DNA of 64,000 nt from an uncultured Oxalobacteraceae bacterium (GTDB lineage: Bacteria; Pseudomonadota; Gammaproteobacteria; Burkholderiales; Burkholderiaceae_D), in contig CAIOYD010000025.1 of the NCBI GenBank assembly GCA_903862415.1, forward strand, positions 62,001-126,000, in the 5' to 3' direction. The notes beneath the pieces are model-generated. The model did not search any database and was not told the origin of the DNA. It was given only the letters and a program-made list of their open reading frames with translations. Positions 1-8,091 of this stretch are shown here, piece after piece (position 1 is the stretch's first letter; each line of letters opens with the position of its first letter). Made by a program: the position numbers and the translations under genes.

Positions 1-1323
1 AATTGCCATGGTAGATGGGTCGGTCAGGCTGGCACCATAGACCATTTGCGGAACGCTGGAACCCAAACCACTCATTTGCAGAGTTTGCGGGGTTGCCAGA
101 CCGGCATAGTATTCGTTATCGCGCTGAACGCTTTGTGCTGAGTTATGACTCAAATCAACTACGGCAGTCCAACCATTGTCCAGTTTTAATGTATTTTTCC
201 AGCCCAGTGATTTGAGCGTATCGTTTTCAAGCAAACCTTCGTTACGATCAATCAAGTTCACACCAGTCATTGTCGTACTTGTTGCTACGCCATTTGACAC
301 CGTTGTATTAGTGAAATTGCCTGTGCCTGGAATTTGTAATTCATTAATCTTCGAGTAGTCTTTGATTTTTGAATAGAACAAATCCACTTCACTGGTGAAG
401 TTTTTGCTAGGCTTGTATTCAAAAATACCAGCCACGCCGTTGCGATGATCAGTCACATTCGTAGTGTCGATATTGAATCCGTTACCACCTGGTACTTTAA
501 CGCCAGCAACAGTATTGCCGCTTGTGTCTGTCACAATACCCTTGTAGTCACCCCAAGTGCCGAAATCATTATGGCCAGAACCACTTTCCTGGTGAACGAT
601 ACCCAATGCCACACCAATGGTGCGATCAGCAAATTGGTCTATGTAAGTAAAGGTTTCGCGTTCGCCCTTACCCTTATTCTGCAGGCCAACACCATTTTTA
701 GTGCCTTGCAGACCAACACTGACAGTGCGTTTGGAAAATGCCAGTGGATCGATCAAACGCTGATCAATCGTACCGGACAAGCCCTGGCCGACGACTTCAG
801 CGTCATTCGATTTATAAACGACAGCGCTACCGATCAATTCGGCTGGATAAACGCTTAAATCGACAGCACGGCTGTCGGCTGTACTTGTCTGTTCACGACC
901 ATTTAACAGGTAGCCCGCGAAATCAGGGCTCAAACCACGAATACTGATGACAGTGGCGTTACCGTTTTTGTCACGCTGTGTAGTTAAACCTGGCAAACGT
1001 GCCAGCGATTCTGCAACCGTGGTATCTGGCAATTTACCGATATCTTCGGAAGAAATGGCTTCAACAATGGAGTCGCTGTTTTTCTTGATGGAGATCGCGT
1101 CTTCAATACCCTTGCGAATACCGGTAACAACCACAGTATTAACTGCATCTGCTTTGGCAGCAGGAGCCGCTTGCTCCGTAGTCGCTGGTGCTGCTTCCTG
1201 CGCATAAGCTGCATTCATCATCCCAAACAACAACACTGCACAACCGGCAGCAACTGGTCTGAGTTTAAATACTTGTCTTTCCTGATCCAGAGTACTTCCG
1301 TCTTTTTTTGCTTTCTGATTCAT
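1..1323 (-). CDS. TonB-dependent receptor, N-terminal part (cut by window edge)
   Basis: Outer-membrane active transporter; the frame stays open from the ATG at 1323 to the window edge, giving about 440 N-terminal residues. The start is preceded by AAGGAGCC at good spacing. The protein opens with a charged stretch, then a hydrophobic signal segment ending in AYAQ, a TonB-box-like region (NTVVVTG) and a plug domain (IGKLPDTTVAESLARLPG, then VISIRGL and LLNGREQ). This plug type is common in receptors for carbohydrates in proteobacteria. The barrel lies mostly outside the window, so the substrate cannot be read. Two palindromes of LacI-family operator type lie upstream, which would fit sugar-responsive control. 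Fusion, truncation or frameshift beyond the edge cannot be judged. Confidence 0.9.
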   Translation of the reverse strand, partial: MNQKAKKDGSTLDQERQVFKLRPVAAGCAVLLFGMMNAAYAQEAAPATTEQAAPAAKADAVNTVVVTGIRKGIEDAISIKKNSDSIVEAISSEDIGKLPDTTVAESLARLPGLTTQRDKNGNATVISIRGLSPDFAGYLLNGREQTSTADSRAVDLSVYPAELIGSAVVYKSNDAEVVGQGLSGTIDQRLIDPLAFSKRTVSVGLQGTKNGVGLQNKGKGERETFTYIDQFADRTIGVALGIVHQESGSGHNDFGTWGDYKGIVTDTSGNTVAGVKVPGGNGFNIDTTNVTDHRNGVAGIFEYKPSKNFTSEVDLFYSKIKDYSKINELQIPGTGNFTNTTVSNGVATSTTMTGVNLIDRNEGLLENDTLKSLGWKNTLKLDNGWTAVVDLSHNSAQSVQRDNEYYAGLATPQTLQMSGLGSSVPQMVYGASLTDPSTMAI

Positions 1324-1581
1324 CTTTAGGCTCCTTGTTGATTTTTTAATTTCTTCGTGTGCAGCTCGGCTGCTAACTTTTGCATTCAGGTAACAGAACT
1401 CTTGTCCCGAGGCCATTGTGTACTAATACTAAATTTAGTGTCAATCATAAATCTGTTAAAAATCCTTAAAATATTCAAGAAATTAGCTATAAACCACAGT
1501 ATATGTTGTTTAATCACATCAAATTAAACGTAGTATAACTACATAAATAATTGTTTTAAGTTTTAAATACTCCAAAAATTC

Positions 1582-1623
1582 AAAGCGCTTTAAAAATTAC
1601 TCGCCGTAAATCCAAAGCGCTTT
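1582..1623. promoter_or_regulatory. Pair of AAAGCGCTTT palindromes (LacI-family-like operators)
   Basis: Two identical 10-bp perfect palindromes, AAAGCGCTTT, lie at 1582-1591 and 1614-1623. Their centres are 32 bp apart, about three helical turns, so two dimers would sit on the same face of the DNA. A central CG in an A/T-flanked palindrome is typical of LacI-family operators. They lie about 260-300 bp upstream of the TonB receptor start, in the 1324-1727 intergenic stretch, which otherwise shows only A/T-rich promoter-like sequence and the rquA terminator. No LacI regulator is in the window. Control of the receptor is an inference. Confidence 0.45.
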
Positions 1624-1669
1624 TAATTTTTCGGAATGGGATTAGTCAACTAAATTAAAAGTGTCAGGC

Positions 1670-1699
1670 AAAAAAAATCCCCTGTCTGAAACAGGGGAT
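1670..1699 (-). terminator. Rho-independent terminator of rquA
   Basis: On the minus strand a 9-bp perfect stem (ATCCCCTGT / ACAGGGGAT, arms 1677-1685 and 1691-1699) with a 5-nt loop is followed directly by a run of T. It lies about 30 bp past the stop codon of rquA. Confidence 0.85.
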
Positions 1700-1727
1700 A
1701 CACTATGACGCTGATGATTAACTCAGA

Positions 1728-2435
1728 TTAGCCCTTAACGATATTAATCATCTGAAAGGTGCCACCAAAATAGCGGGTGACCTTCATGTCGGCAATTGCA
1801 ACATTTTTCGGCAGCCACTGGGCCACTTCCCCATGCCACAAATCTGGCGCAAACGGTTCGAGCACGCTCAAAATCGGCATCCAGATATATTTAACCGGAT
1901 TCCAGCGGCTAGGGCGGGCAAAATCGACGATGGTCAAGGTTCCGCCCGGGCGCAACACCCGCAATCCTTCAGACAGGGTTTTCACGCGCACGTCCATGGG
2001 TTGCTCATGCAGCAAAAAATACATCAGCGTGCGGTCAAATTGATCATTATCAAAATCGAGCTTCATGGAATTCATCTGATGCAAATCTACTTTATCCTCA
2101 ACCGTCAGCTTGCCTTTCAGATTACTCAGTTGAATCGGCACAATATCAATCACATCCAGGTGCCCCTGCTCATCGAGGCGTTCAGCGATTCGCGGCGTCA
2201 GATCGCCATAAGCACAGGCGATCTGCAAATTCTGCCCGGTAATTTTTTTACCGAACGTTTCCAGCACCGCATCACACAGACGATCGTAATTGCCCAGCAA
2301 AATCAGATTCACCAGCCACTTGCGCTCAAATAAATGCACCGCTCGCGGATGGATATAAGCCCACCAGTAAGTTTCGTCTAAATAGGAAGGGATAGGCAGG
2401 GACGTTTTGGTAAAGGCAGAGGTGTCAGTTTTCAT
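1728..2435 (-). CDS. rquA: RquA, rhodoquinone biosynthesis enzyme
   Basis: Converts ubiquinone to rhodoquinone, the low-potential quinone used with fumarate reductase in anaerobic respiration. The family is methyltransferase-like in fold but is known to use S-adenosylmethionine as an amino donor. Seen here: the RquA signature near the N-terminus (YWWAYIHPRAVHLFERKWLV, then NLILLGNYDRL), a degenerate motif I (LQIACAYGDLT) in place of a normal Rossmann glycine motif, FLLHEQP, and a C-terminal FGGTFQ. Length (235 aa) matches the family. I chose the ATG at 2435, preceded by GGTGA; an in-frame GTG three codons earlier (2444) is possible. A strong terminator follows, so it appears monocistronic, and an FNR-like box lies upstream. 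Confidence 0.88.
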   Translation of the reverse strand: MKTDTSAFTKTSLPIPSYLDETYWWAYIHPRAVHLFERKWLVNLILLGNYDRLCDAVLETFGKKITGQNLQIACAYGDLTPRIAERLDEQGHLDVIDIVPIQLSNLKGKLTVEDKVDLHQMNSMKLDFDNDQFDRTLMYFLLHEQPMDVRVKTLSEGLRVLRPGGTLTIVDFARPSRWNPVKYIWMPILSVLEPFAPDLWHGEVAQWLPKNVAIADMKVTRYFGGTFQMINIVKG

Positions 2436-2588
2436 TTTTTTCACCGGGTAAGTAAAATTCAGGAAAGCAGCTACAGGAGAACCGCCAACCGTACATCGGA
2501 TGCTGCACGGCGCGCTCCTGACTAACCCAGCAACTATAGCCCAATCGCTGCGATAAATATTGTCATTTTATTCAAAATGCAAGTCTGC

Positions 2589-2602
2589 TTGATCTTGCTC
2601 AA
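2589..2602 (-). promoter_or_regulatory. Putative FNR/Anr box upstream of rquA
   Basis: TTGATCTTGCTCAA matches the FNR/Anr consensus TTGAT-N4-ATCAA at 9 of 10 fixed positions. It lies about 154 bp upstream of the rquA ATG. A GACAAT sequence (minus strand, 2559-2564) would place the box near -43 of a putative start, close to the usual class II arrangement. The box could also serve the divergent aldehyde dehydrogenase at 2812, but rhodoquinone synthesis is the natural oxygen-controlled target. Nothing else was recognised in the 2436-2811 gap. Confidence 0.5.
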
Positions 2603-2811
2603 ACTCGTTGAAATGATATTAAAAAAACATTGCCAGTTAAAGCAATATCATTTAGACATTTTCCCCTCTTGCCAATGACGTGGTGCGGTTGCAACTATAT
2701 TTAGCCGGAATGCTTCTTTAAAGAAATTAACTTGGTAATATCCGCTATTAGTATCCAAATTTCACTTAATTCGCCTTTGCTGTCACCGCTCATAGAAAGA
2801 ACCAGAACAAT

Positions 2812-4260
2812 ATGAACAATCCTGCTCCCGTGAATCTGACGCCCGCCATTCCGGCTGAATTCTCTGAATGTTTCCAGCGTCAGCGCACTGCCTTCCTCGC
2901 TGACCCGGTTCCCAGCTATGCCAGTCGCCGTGCCGATCTGGATAATCTGGCACGCATGCTCAAAGAAAACCGCGAAGCCTTAATTGAAGCGATCAACGCC
3001 GACTATGGCAATCGCTCCACTTTCGAAACCCTGTTTGCCGAGTTTTTCGTGGTGCTGCAGGAAATCAAAGACAATCTGAAACATTTAAAAAAATGGATGC
3101 GACCACAATCGCGCCATATCGATATGTTGCTGTACCCAACTTCGAGCAACCGGGTGATTCCACAGCCGCTCGGCGTCATCGGTGTGATCGTGCCGTGGAA
3201 TTTTCCGCTCAACCTGTCGTTTGCACCGCTGGCGGCGATTTTTGCCGCCGGTAACTGCGCCATGCTGAAGATGTCAGAAAACTCCGATAACCTGGCCCGG
3301 CTGCTGATTAAAATCACGCCGAATTATTTTTCGCCCGACAAACTGCAATTTTTTGCCGATGAAGGCGGTCGCGGACCGGCTTTTTCTTCGCTGCCGTTTG
3401 ATCATTTATTCTTTACCGGCTCCGGCCAGACCGGTCGCGCCGTCATGGCCAGTGCCGCTCGCAACCTGACCCCGGTCACACTCGAACTCGGCGGCAAATC
3501 ACCGGCCGTGATCGCTCCCGACTTTCCGGTGGCCGTGGCTGCCGACCGGATTATGTGGGTCAAGGCCTTCAATGCCGGACAAATCTGCACCAACGTCGAC
3601 TATGTGTTTTTACCTGAAGGCGCAGAAGAACAATTTGCCGCCGAAGCACAGCGCGTCATCAGCCAACGCTATCCCGACATCAACCATCAGGATTACACTT
3701 CCATCATCGACCAGCGTTCTTATGACCGCCTGCAAGCCACGCTGGACGATGCCATCGCCAAGGGAGCACGGGTGGTCAACCTGTTTGCCGGTCAAAACAC
3801 CGATGCCAGCATCCGTAAATTTCCGATGACTCTGCTCTTTAATGTCACCGACGATATGCTGGTCATGCAACGGGAAATTTTTGGCCCGCTGTTGCCGGTC
3901 AAAACCTACCGCGAAGCACAGGAAGTGGTTGACTTCATCAATGGCCGTGACCGTCCGCTGGCGCTCTATCCATTCTCAAATGACACCAGCCTGCAAAACT
4001 TCTATATCGAACGCATTATGTCTGGCGGCGTGTCCGTCAACACCGCCCTGCTGCATGTGGCACAGCACGACATCCCGTTCGGCGGCGTCGGCGCCAGTGG
4101 TATGGGCCATTACCATGGCTATGAAGGCTTTGTGACTTTTTCCAAAATGCGTCCGGTGTTTTATCAGGGCTGGCTGTCGACCATCAAATTCATGATGCTG
4201 CCACCGTACGATAAACATGCCAACAAACTGATCAATATAATGATCAAGTTTTTTGGATAA
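2812..4260 (+). CDS. Aldehyde dehydrogenase, coniferyl aldehyde dehydrogenase-like
   Basis: NAD(P)-dependent oxidation of an aldehyde to a carboxylic acid. The 482-aa protein has the class 3-like ALDH layout: PWNFPLNL (cofactor site, about residue 128), FFTGSGQTG (about 200), the general base Glu225 in TLELGGKSP and nucleophile Cys259 in GQICTN, and a short C-terminal extension. Overall sequence most resembles coniferyl aldehyde dehydrogenases, but these also act on aliphatic aldehydes, so the substrate is uncertain. It is followed after 3 nt by the DJ-1/PfpI gene, with which it probably forms an operon. The ribosome site is weak. It diverges from rquA. Confidence 0.85.
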   Translation: MNNPAPVNLTPAIPAEFSECFQRQRTAFLADPVPSYASRRADLDNLARMLKENREALIEAINADYGNRSTFETLFAEFFVVLQEIKDNLKHLKKWMRPQSRHIDMLLYPTSSNRVIPQPLGVIGVIVPWNFPLNLSFAPLAAIFAAGNCAMLKMSENSDNLARLLIKITPNYFSPDKLQFFADEGGRGPAFSSLPFDHLFFTGSGQTGRAVMASAARNLTPVTLELGGKSPAVIAPDFPVAVAADRIMWVKAFNAGQICTNVDYVFLPEGAEEQFAAEAQRVISQRYPDINHQDYTSIIDQRSYDRLQATLDDAIAKGARVVNLFAGQNTDASIRKFPMTLLFNVTDDMLVMQREIFGPLLPVKTYREAQEVVDFINGRDRPLALYPFSNDTSLQNFYIERIMSGGVSVNTALLHVAQHDIPFGGVGASGMGHYHGYEGFVTFSKMRPVFYQGWLSTIKFMMLPPYDKHANKLINIMIKFFG

Positions 4261-4263
4261 CTG

Positions 4264-5148
4264 ATGCGCGTACTGGTGCCGCTGCCGCAGGCAGATTTTG
4301 ATCCATCGGAAGTCGCTATCCCGTGGCTGCTGTTGCGCAATGCCGGCATCCACGTGGATTTTGCCACCGCTGATGGTCAGCGCAGTCACGCTGACCCGAT
4401 CATGCTCAGCGGCGAAGGCCTTGATCCGTGGGGATGCATTCCGGGGCTGAAAAAAATCCGCGTACTCGGCCTGATGCTGCGCGCCGACCGCTATGCCCGC
4501 GCTGCTTACCGCGAACTGCTCAGCGATGCCGATTTTCTCCACCCGAAACGGTTTGATGAACTCCAGCTGCAGCAGTACAGCGGTTTATTGCTGCCAGGCG
4601 GACATTCCAAAAAAATGCGTCCCTATCTGGAATCACCCCAGCTGCAGCAACTGGTGGCCGAATTTTTTGAAACTCTGGACACCCACGGTCAGCACCGACC
4701 GGTGGCCGCCGTCTGCCATGGAGTACTGGTGGCAGCACGCACCATTTCCGGCAAAACCGGCCGCTCCGTCCTGTACGGCAAAAAAACCACGGCACTGACC
4801 TGGAAACTGGAACACACCGCCTGGACCCTGACCCGTTATTTTGGACGCTTCTGGGACCCGGATTACTACCGTACCTATCAGGAGGCTGCCCATGAAGCCG
4901 CCGGTTACTGGGGTGTGGAACAGGAAGTCAAACGGGCGCTGGCGCAAGACAGTGATTTTCTCGACGTACCAAAAAGCGCGCGTCATTATTTTTTAAAAAC
5001 CAGCGGCCTGGCGCGTGACCGTCTCAACCAACCCGCTCCTGCCTGGGTGGTCAACGACAGAAACTATTTATCGGCCCGCTGGCCGGGCGACATCCATACA
5101 CTGGCCCAACATTTTATCGATGCCCTGTACCACTACCACCCGGAGTAA
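4264..5148 (+). CDS. DJ-1/PfpI (type 1 glutamine amidotransferase-like) protein
   Basis: A 294-aa cytosolic protein of the DJ-1/PfpI superfamily. It has a nucleophile elbow at AAVCHGVLVA (Cys151-His152) and an oxyanion-region LLLPGGH motif at about 108-114. The C-terminal roughly 100 residues extend beyond the usual 180-200-aa core. Members include glyoxalase III-like hydrolases, chaperones and deglycases. The 3-nt spacing after an aldehyde dehydrogenase suggests a role in reactive-aldehyde handling, which is inference. It converges on the transporter at 5152, with the two stop codons only 3 nt apart. Confidence 0.75.
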   Translation: MRVLVPLPQADFDPSEVAIPWLLLRNAGIHVDFATADGQRSHADPIMLSGEGLDPWGCIPGLKKIRVLGLMLRADRYARAAYRELLSDADFLHPKRFDELQLQQYSGLLLPGGHSKKMRPYLESPQLQQLVAEFFETLDTHGQHRPVAAVCHGVLVAARTISGKTGRSVLYGKKTTALTWKLEHTAWTLTRYFGRFWDPDYYRTYQEAAHEAAGYWGVEQEVKRALAQDSDFLDVPKSARHYFLKTSGLARDRLNQPAPAWVVNDRNYLSARWPGDIHTLAQHFIDALYHYHPE

Positions 5149-5151
5149 TCC

Positions 5152-6426
5152 TCACAGACTAATCGATCTGGTTTCGCGCATACTCCAGACCGCCATCATA
5201 CTCAGCGCTGCCGCCACCGAGACATAATAGCCCACCCAGCTCAGCCCACCTTGCTCAACGAGCATTTGCGCAATCAACGGTGCAATCGACGCCCCGATAA
5301 TGCCACCGATGTTATACGACAGTGATGCGCCGGTATACCGCACCTGCGTGGGAAACAATTCCGGCAGCAAGGCGCCCATGGGTCCAAAGGTAAATCCCAT
5401 TAAAAATAATTCAATAATCAAAAACAGCGCCACCGAAACGTGACTGCCACCGCCGAGCAAGGGTTGCATGCTAAAGCCGGACAAGAGCGCCAGCGCAGCA
5501 CCGAACAGCAACACCGGCCGACGTCCCCAGCGATCACTGGCCCAGGCCGACAAGGGTGTCGCGAGCCCCATAAACACCACCGCCAGACACAGCAACGCCA
5601 AAAACTCCGGCTTGCTGTAATGCAGACTTTTTACTCCGTACGATAAAGAAAATACCGTCGAAATATAAAACAGCGCATAGCACACCACCATGGCAAACGA
5701 ACCCTGCAAAACCGTGCGCCAGTGACGCGTGATTACTTCGACCAGTGGCATGGAAACCTGCTGCTGGTTTTTCAGCGTCTCGGTAAACACGCTCGACTCC
5801 TGCAACTTCAACCGCACATACAAACCGACCAGCACCAGCACGGCACTTAACAAAAACGGAATCCGCCAACCCCAGCTTTTAAATTCCTCGTCACTGAGCA
5901 ACGTAGCCAGCCCGAAAAACAAACCGTTAGCACATAAAAATCCCACCGATGGGCCAATTTGCGGAAACATGCCATACCAGCCGCGGCGCCCGGCCGGCGC
6001 ATTTTCGGTAGCCAGCAAAGCCGCACCACCCCACTCACCTCCCAGGCCGATACCCTGTCCAAAACGCAGCAGGCACAACAACACCGGCGCAAGCGTGCCT
6101 ATGCGGTCATAACCCGGCAACAAACCAATGAGCGTCGTTGAGATCCCCATCACCAGCAATGAAGCCACCAGCGTGGATTTGCGACCGATACGGTCGCCAA
6201 AGTGACCAAACAGGGCCGAGCCCAGCGGACGCGCCAGAAACGCGATCCCAAACGTCAGGAAGGCATACAGGGTTTGCGCCGCCGCCGAATCCTTGGGGAA
6301 AAAAGTCGGTCCGATCACCAGCGCTGCTGCCGTGGCAAACACATAAAAATCAAAAAACTCAATCGCCGTACCAATAAAACTGGCCACAGCAACCCGGACC
6401 GGGGAATTAACAGGGGTAGCTGACAT
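5152..6426 (-). CDS. MFS transporter, metabolite:H+ symporter (MHS) type
   Basis: Inner-membrane major facilitator protein, 424 aa, with 12 predicted membrane segments. It carries the MHS hallmarks: IEFFDFYVFATAAALV in helix 1, GHFGDRIGRKSTL as the loop 2-3 motif, and RFGQGIGLGGEWGGAAL around residue 120-135. The equivalent motif is repeated in the second half (WASDRWGRRPVLL). The family takes up organic acids, shikimate, proline/betaine and similar solutes by proton symport; the substrate here cannot be assigned. It is a single gene transcribed away from the aldo/keto reductase, with a 112-bp shared promoter region. Confidence 0.85.
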   Translation of the reverse strand: MSATPVNSPVRVAVASFIGTAIEFFDFYVFATAAALVIGPTFFPKDSAAAQTLYAFLTFGIAFLARPLGSALFGHFGDRIGRKSTLVASLLVMGISTTLIGLLPGYDRIGTLAPVLLCLLRFGQGIGLGGEWGGAALLATENAPAGRRGWYGMFPQIGPSVGFLCANGLFFGLATLLSDEEFKSWGWRIPFLLSAVLVLVGLYVRLKLQESSVFTETLKNQQQVSMPLVEVITRHWRTVLQGSFAMVVCYALFYISTVFSLSYGVKSLHYSKPEFLALLCLAVVFMGLATPLSAWASDRWGRRPVLLFGAALALLSGFSMQPLLGGGSHVSVALFLIIELFLMGFTFGPMGALLPELFPTQVRYTGASLSYNIGGIIGASIAPLIAQMLVEQGGLSWVGYYVSVAAALSMMAVWSMRETRSISL

Positions 6427-6538
6427 AGTTGAAATATGATGAAGTTAGCGATGCGGCATCATAAACTGAAATTTCAGACACGCGCGAAATAAATTGCTTC
6501 TGCTACAATGAGCGGCCCTCATTTACTGACTGCCGACA

Positions 6539-7417
6539 ATGCCAACGACGCCCCAAACTCCGATTACCCTCTCGCGCATTGCCCTGGGAATGTGGCGGCT
6601 GGATTCCTGGAAGCTGACTCCGCCACAGCGACTCGAACTGGTCCGTCAGGCACTCGATCTGGGCATCACCACCATCGATCACGCCGATATTTATGGCAGC
6701 GAACAACCGTTTGGAGAAATGCTGGCCTTAGCCCCCAGCCTGCGCGACCAGATGCAAATAGTCACCAAATGCGGCATCGTCCTGCGCCAGCAACCGTCCA
6801 CGTTGAGTGTCTCGCATTACAATACCAGCCGCGCGCACATCATCAGCTCGCTGGAAAATTCCCTGCGTCAATTGCGCACCGACTATGTCGATCTGCTGCT
6901 GATCCATCGCCCCGATGTACTTATGCAGGCCGATGAAGTGGCCGACGCCTTTAACACCCTGCAACAGGCGGGCAAAGTGCGCCAGTTCGGCGTGTCCAAT
7001 TTTTCTCCGGCACAATTTGATTTGCTGGCCTCACGCTGCGAACTCGTGACCAATCAGGTAGAACTCTCGCCACTGCATCTCACCCCCTTACACGATGGCA
7101 CCCTTGATCAATGCCAGCAGCGTGGCATTGCACCGATGATCTGGTCAGCACTGGCGGGCGGCCGACTGTTTAACGAATCCAGTGAACGCGCTCAGCGGGT
7201 ACGTACCACCCTCAACGCCCTGGCAGCCGAATACGGCACCAGCGTGAGCACCATCGTCTATGCCTGGCTGTTGCAGCATCCATCCAAACCGGTGGTGCTG
7301 ACCGGTTCAGGACGCCTGCCCGTCATGCAGGAAGCTCTCGCCGCCCTCCATCTGACCTTAAGCCGCGAACACTGGTTTGCCATCTGGTGCGCCTCCAGCG
7401 GAACCCCGGTTCCCTGA
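6539..7417 (+). CDS. Aldo/keto reductase
   Basis: NADPH-dependent carbonyl reductase of the AKR superfamily, 292 aa, with a TIM-barrel pattern. All four catalytic positions are visible: Asp47 and Tyr52 (TTIDHADIYG), Lys77 (VTKCGI) and His123 (LLIHRPD). It closely resembles YdhF-type oxidoreductases, including the SRIALGMWRL start and FGVSNFSPAQFD. The last barrel strand and the cofactor-phosphate region (VVLTGSGR) are present. The physiological substrate is unknown. It is monocistronic and followed by a stem-loop at 7446. Confidence 0.87.
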   Translation: MPTTPQTPITLSRIALGMWRLDSWKLTPPQRLELVRQALDLGITTIDHADIYGSEQPFGEMLALAPSLRDQMQIVTKCGIVLRQQPSTLSVSHYNTSRAHIISSLENSLRQLRTDYVDLLLIHRPDVLMQADEVADAFNTLQQAGKVRQFGVSNFSPAQFDLLASRCELVTNQVELSPLHLTPLHDGTLDQCQQRGIAPMIWSALAGGRLFNESSERAQRVRTTLNALAAEYGTSVSTIVYAWLLQHPSKPVVLTGSGRLPVMQEALAALHLTLSREHWFAIWCASSGTPVP

Positions 7418-7445
7418 CTCTGTATCACCATCAGGCGCAATAACG

Positions 7446-7471
7446 GGCTCGCTACTCCCAGATAGCGAGCC
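7446..7471 (+). terminator. Stem-loop downstream of the aldo/keto reductase
   Basis: A 9-bp perfect stem (GGCTCGCTA / TAGCGAGCC) with an 8-nt loop lies 28 bp past the stop codon. There is no U-tract, so termination activity is uncertain; it may only protect the 3' end. Confidence 0.4.
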
Positions 7472-7655
7472 TCCCTGGCCACGCCCTATACACTTATCTT
7501 CCGCCGCCACCGTCAACAACCCGGCTGCTACGCATTTCCCTCCTAGTGTTATTACCGATTGCTGCTCATATCAACTTCAGCGAAACTTGCTATAGCTGTA
7601 CCTATGGTATAGGCGAATAATAATCTGACGCAGCAGCCTATTTTTAAGGTGACCT

Positions 7656-8060
7656 ATGGATAAAGATATTGGCCAGTTAATTCATGAAACCCTGACCTAC
7701 ATGGGTTGTTCCCCCGGCGTGGTTGGCAAAATCAACGGGCGCTCACCGGTGGTGTTCAGTTTTAATAACGACATCACCCTGAATTTATCTATGGAAGACG
7801 ATGCTTGCCTGTTATGGACCGAAGTCGGTGAATACAGCGAGCGACTCATTGATCACTATGGCGCCAAAATTCTGCGTCAGCTGCTCATTTCCTTCCCCTG
7901 TTATGAAAACGGAAAAATGTTTTTATCGAAGGTACAGGAAAAATTATATCTGCAAGCCTTCGTCAATGAAGCCGCGTTTGAATCCGCGCAAACTTTCTCA
8001 GTCGCGCTGCAACTGTTTTTTGAACAGGCCATTCTGTTACACCATATCGTAAAAGAATAG
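7656..8060 (+). CDS. Type III secretion chaperone, InvB/Spa15-like (copy 1)
   Basis: A 134-aa acidic cytosolic protein. Its length and sequence follow class IB type III secretion chaperones (Salmonella InvB, Shigella Spa15), compared from memory: an N-terminal helix running into GCSPGVVGKI, a VVFSF strand, LLWTEVG in the position of InvB's WIWAQLG, and a C-terminal helix after TFSVALQLFFEQA. Such proteins are homodimers that bind the N-terminal 50-100 residues of effectors and keep them secretion-competent. The start has AAGGTGA at proper spacing. The next gene begins 31 nt later, the usual chaperone-then-substrate order. It is clearly paralogous to the gene at 11994. No secretion apparatus is in the window. 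Confidence 0.8.
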   Translation: MDKDIGQLIHETLTYMGCSPGVVGKINGRSPVVFSFNNDITLNLSMEDDACLLWTEVGEYSERLIDHYGAKILRQLLISFPCYENGKMFLSKVQEKLYLQAFVNEAAFESAQTFSVALQLFFEQAILLHHIVKE

Positions 8061-8091
8061 CTATCTTTACTTCGCATAAAATATCGCCATC

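Noticed and set aside
7580-7617. GCGAA ... GCGAA direct repeat upstream of the first chaperone, considered as a PIP box (TTCGC-N15-TTCGC)
   Set aside because: The spacing is 28 bp, not 15, and no similar element lies before the second chaperone or the other effector candidates.
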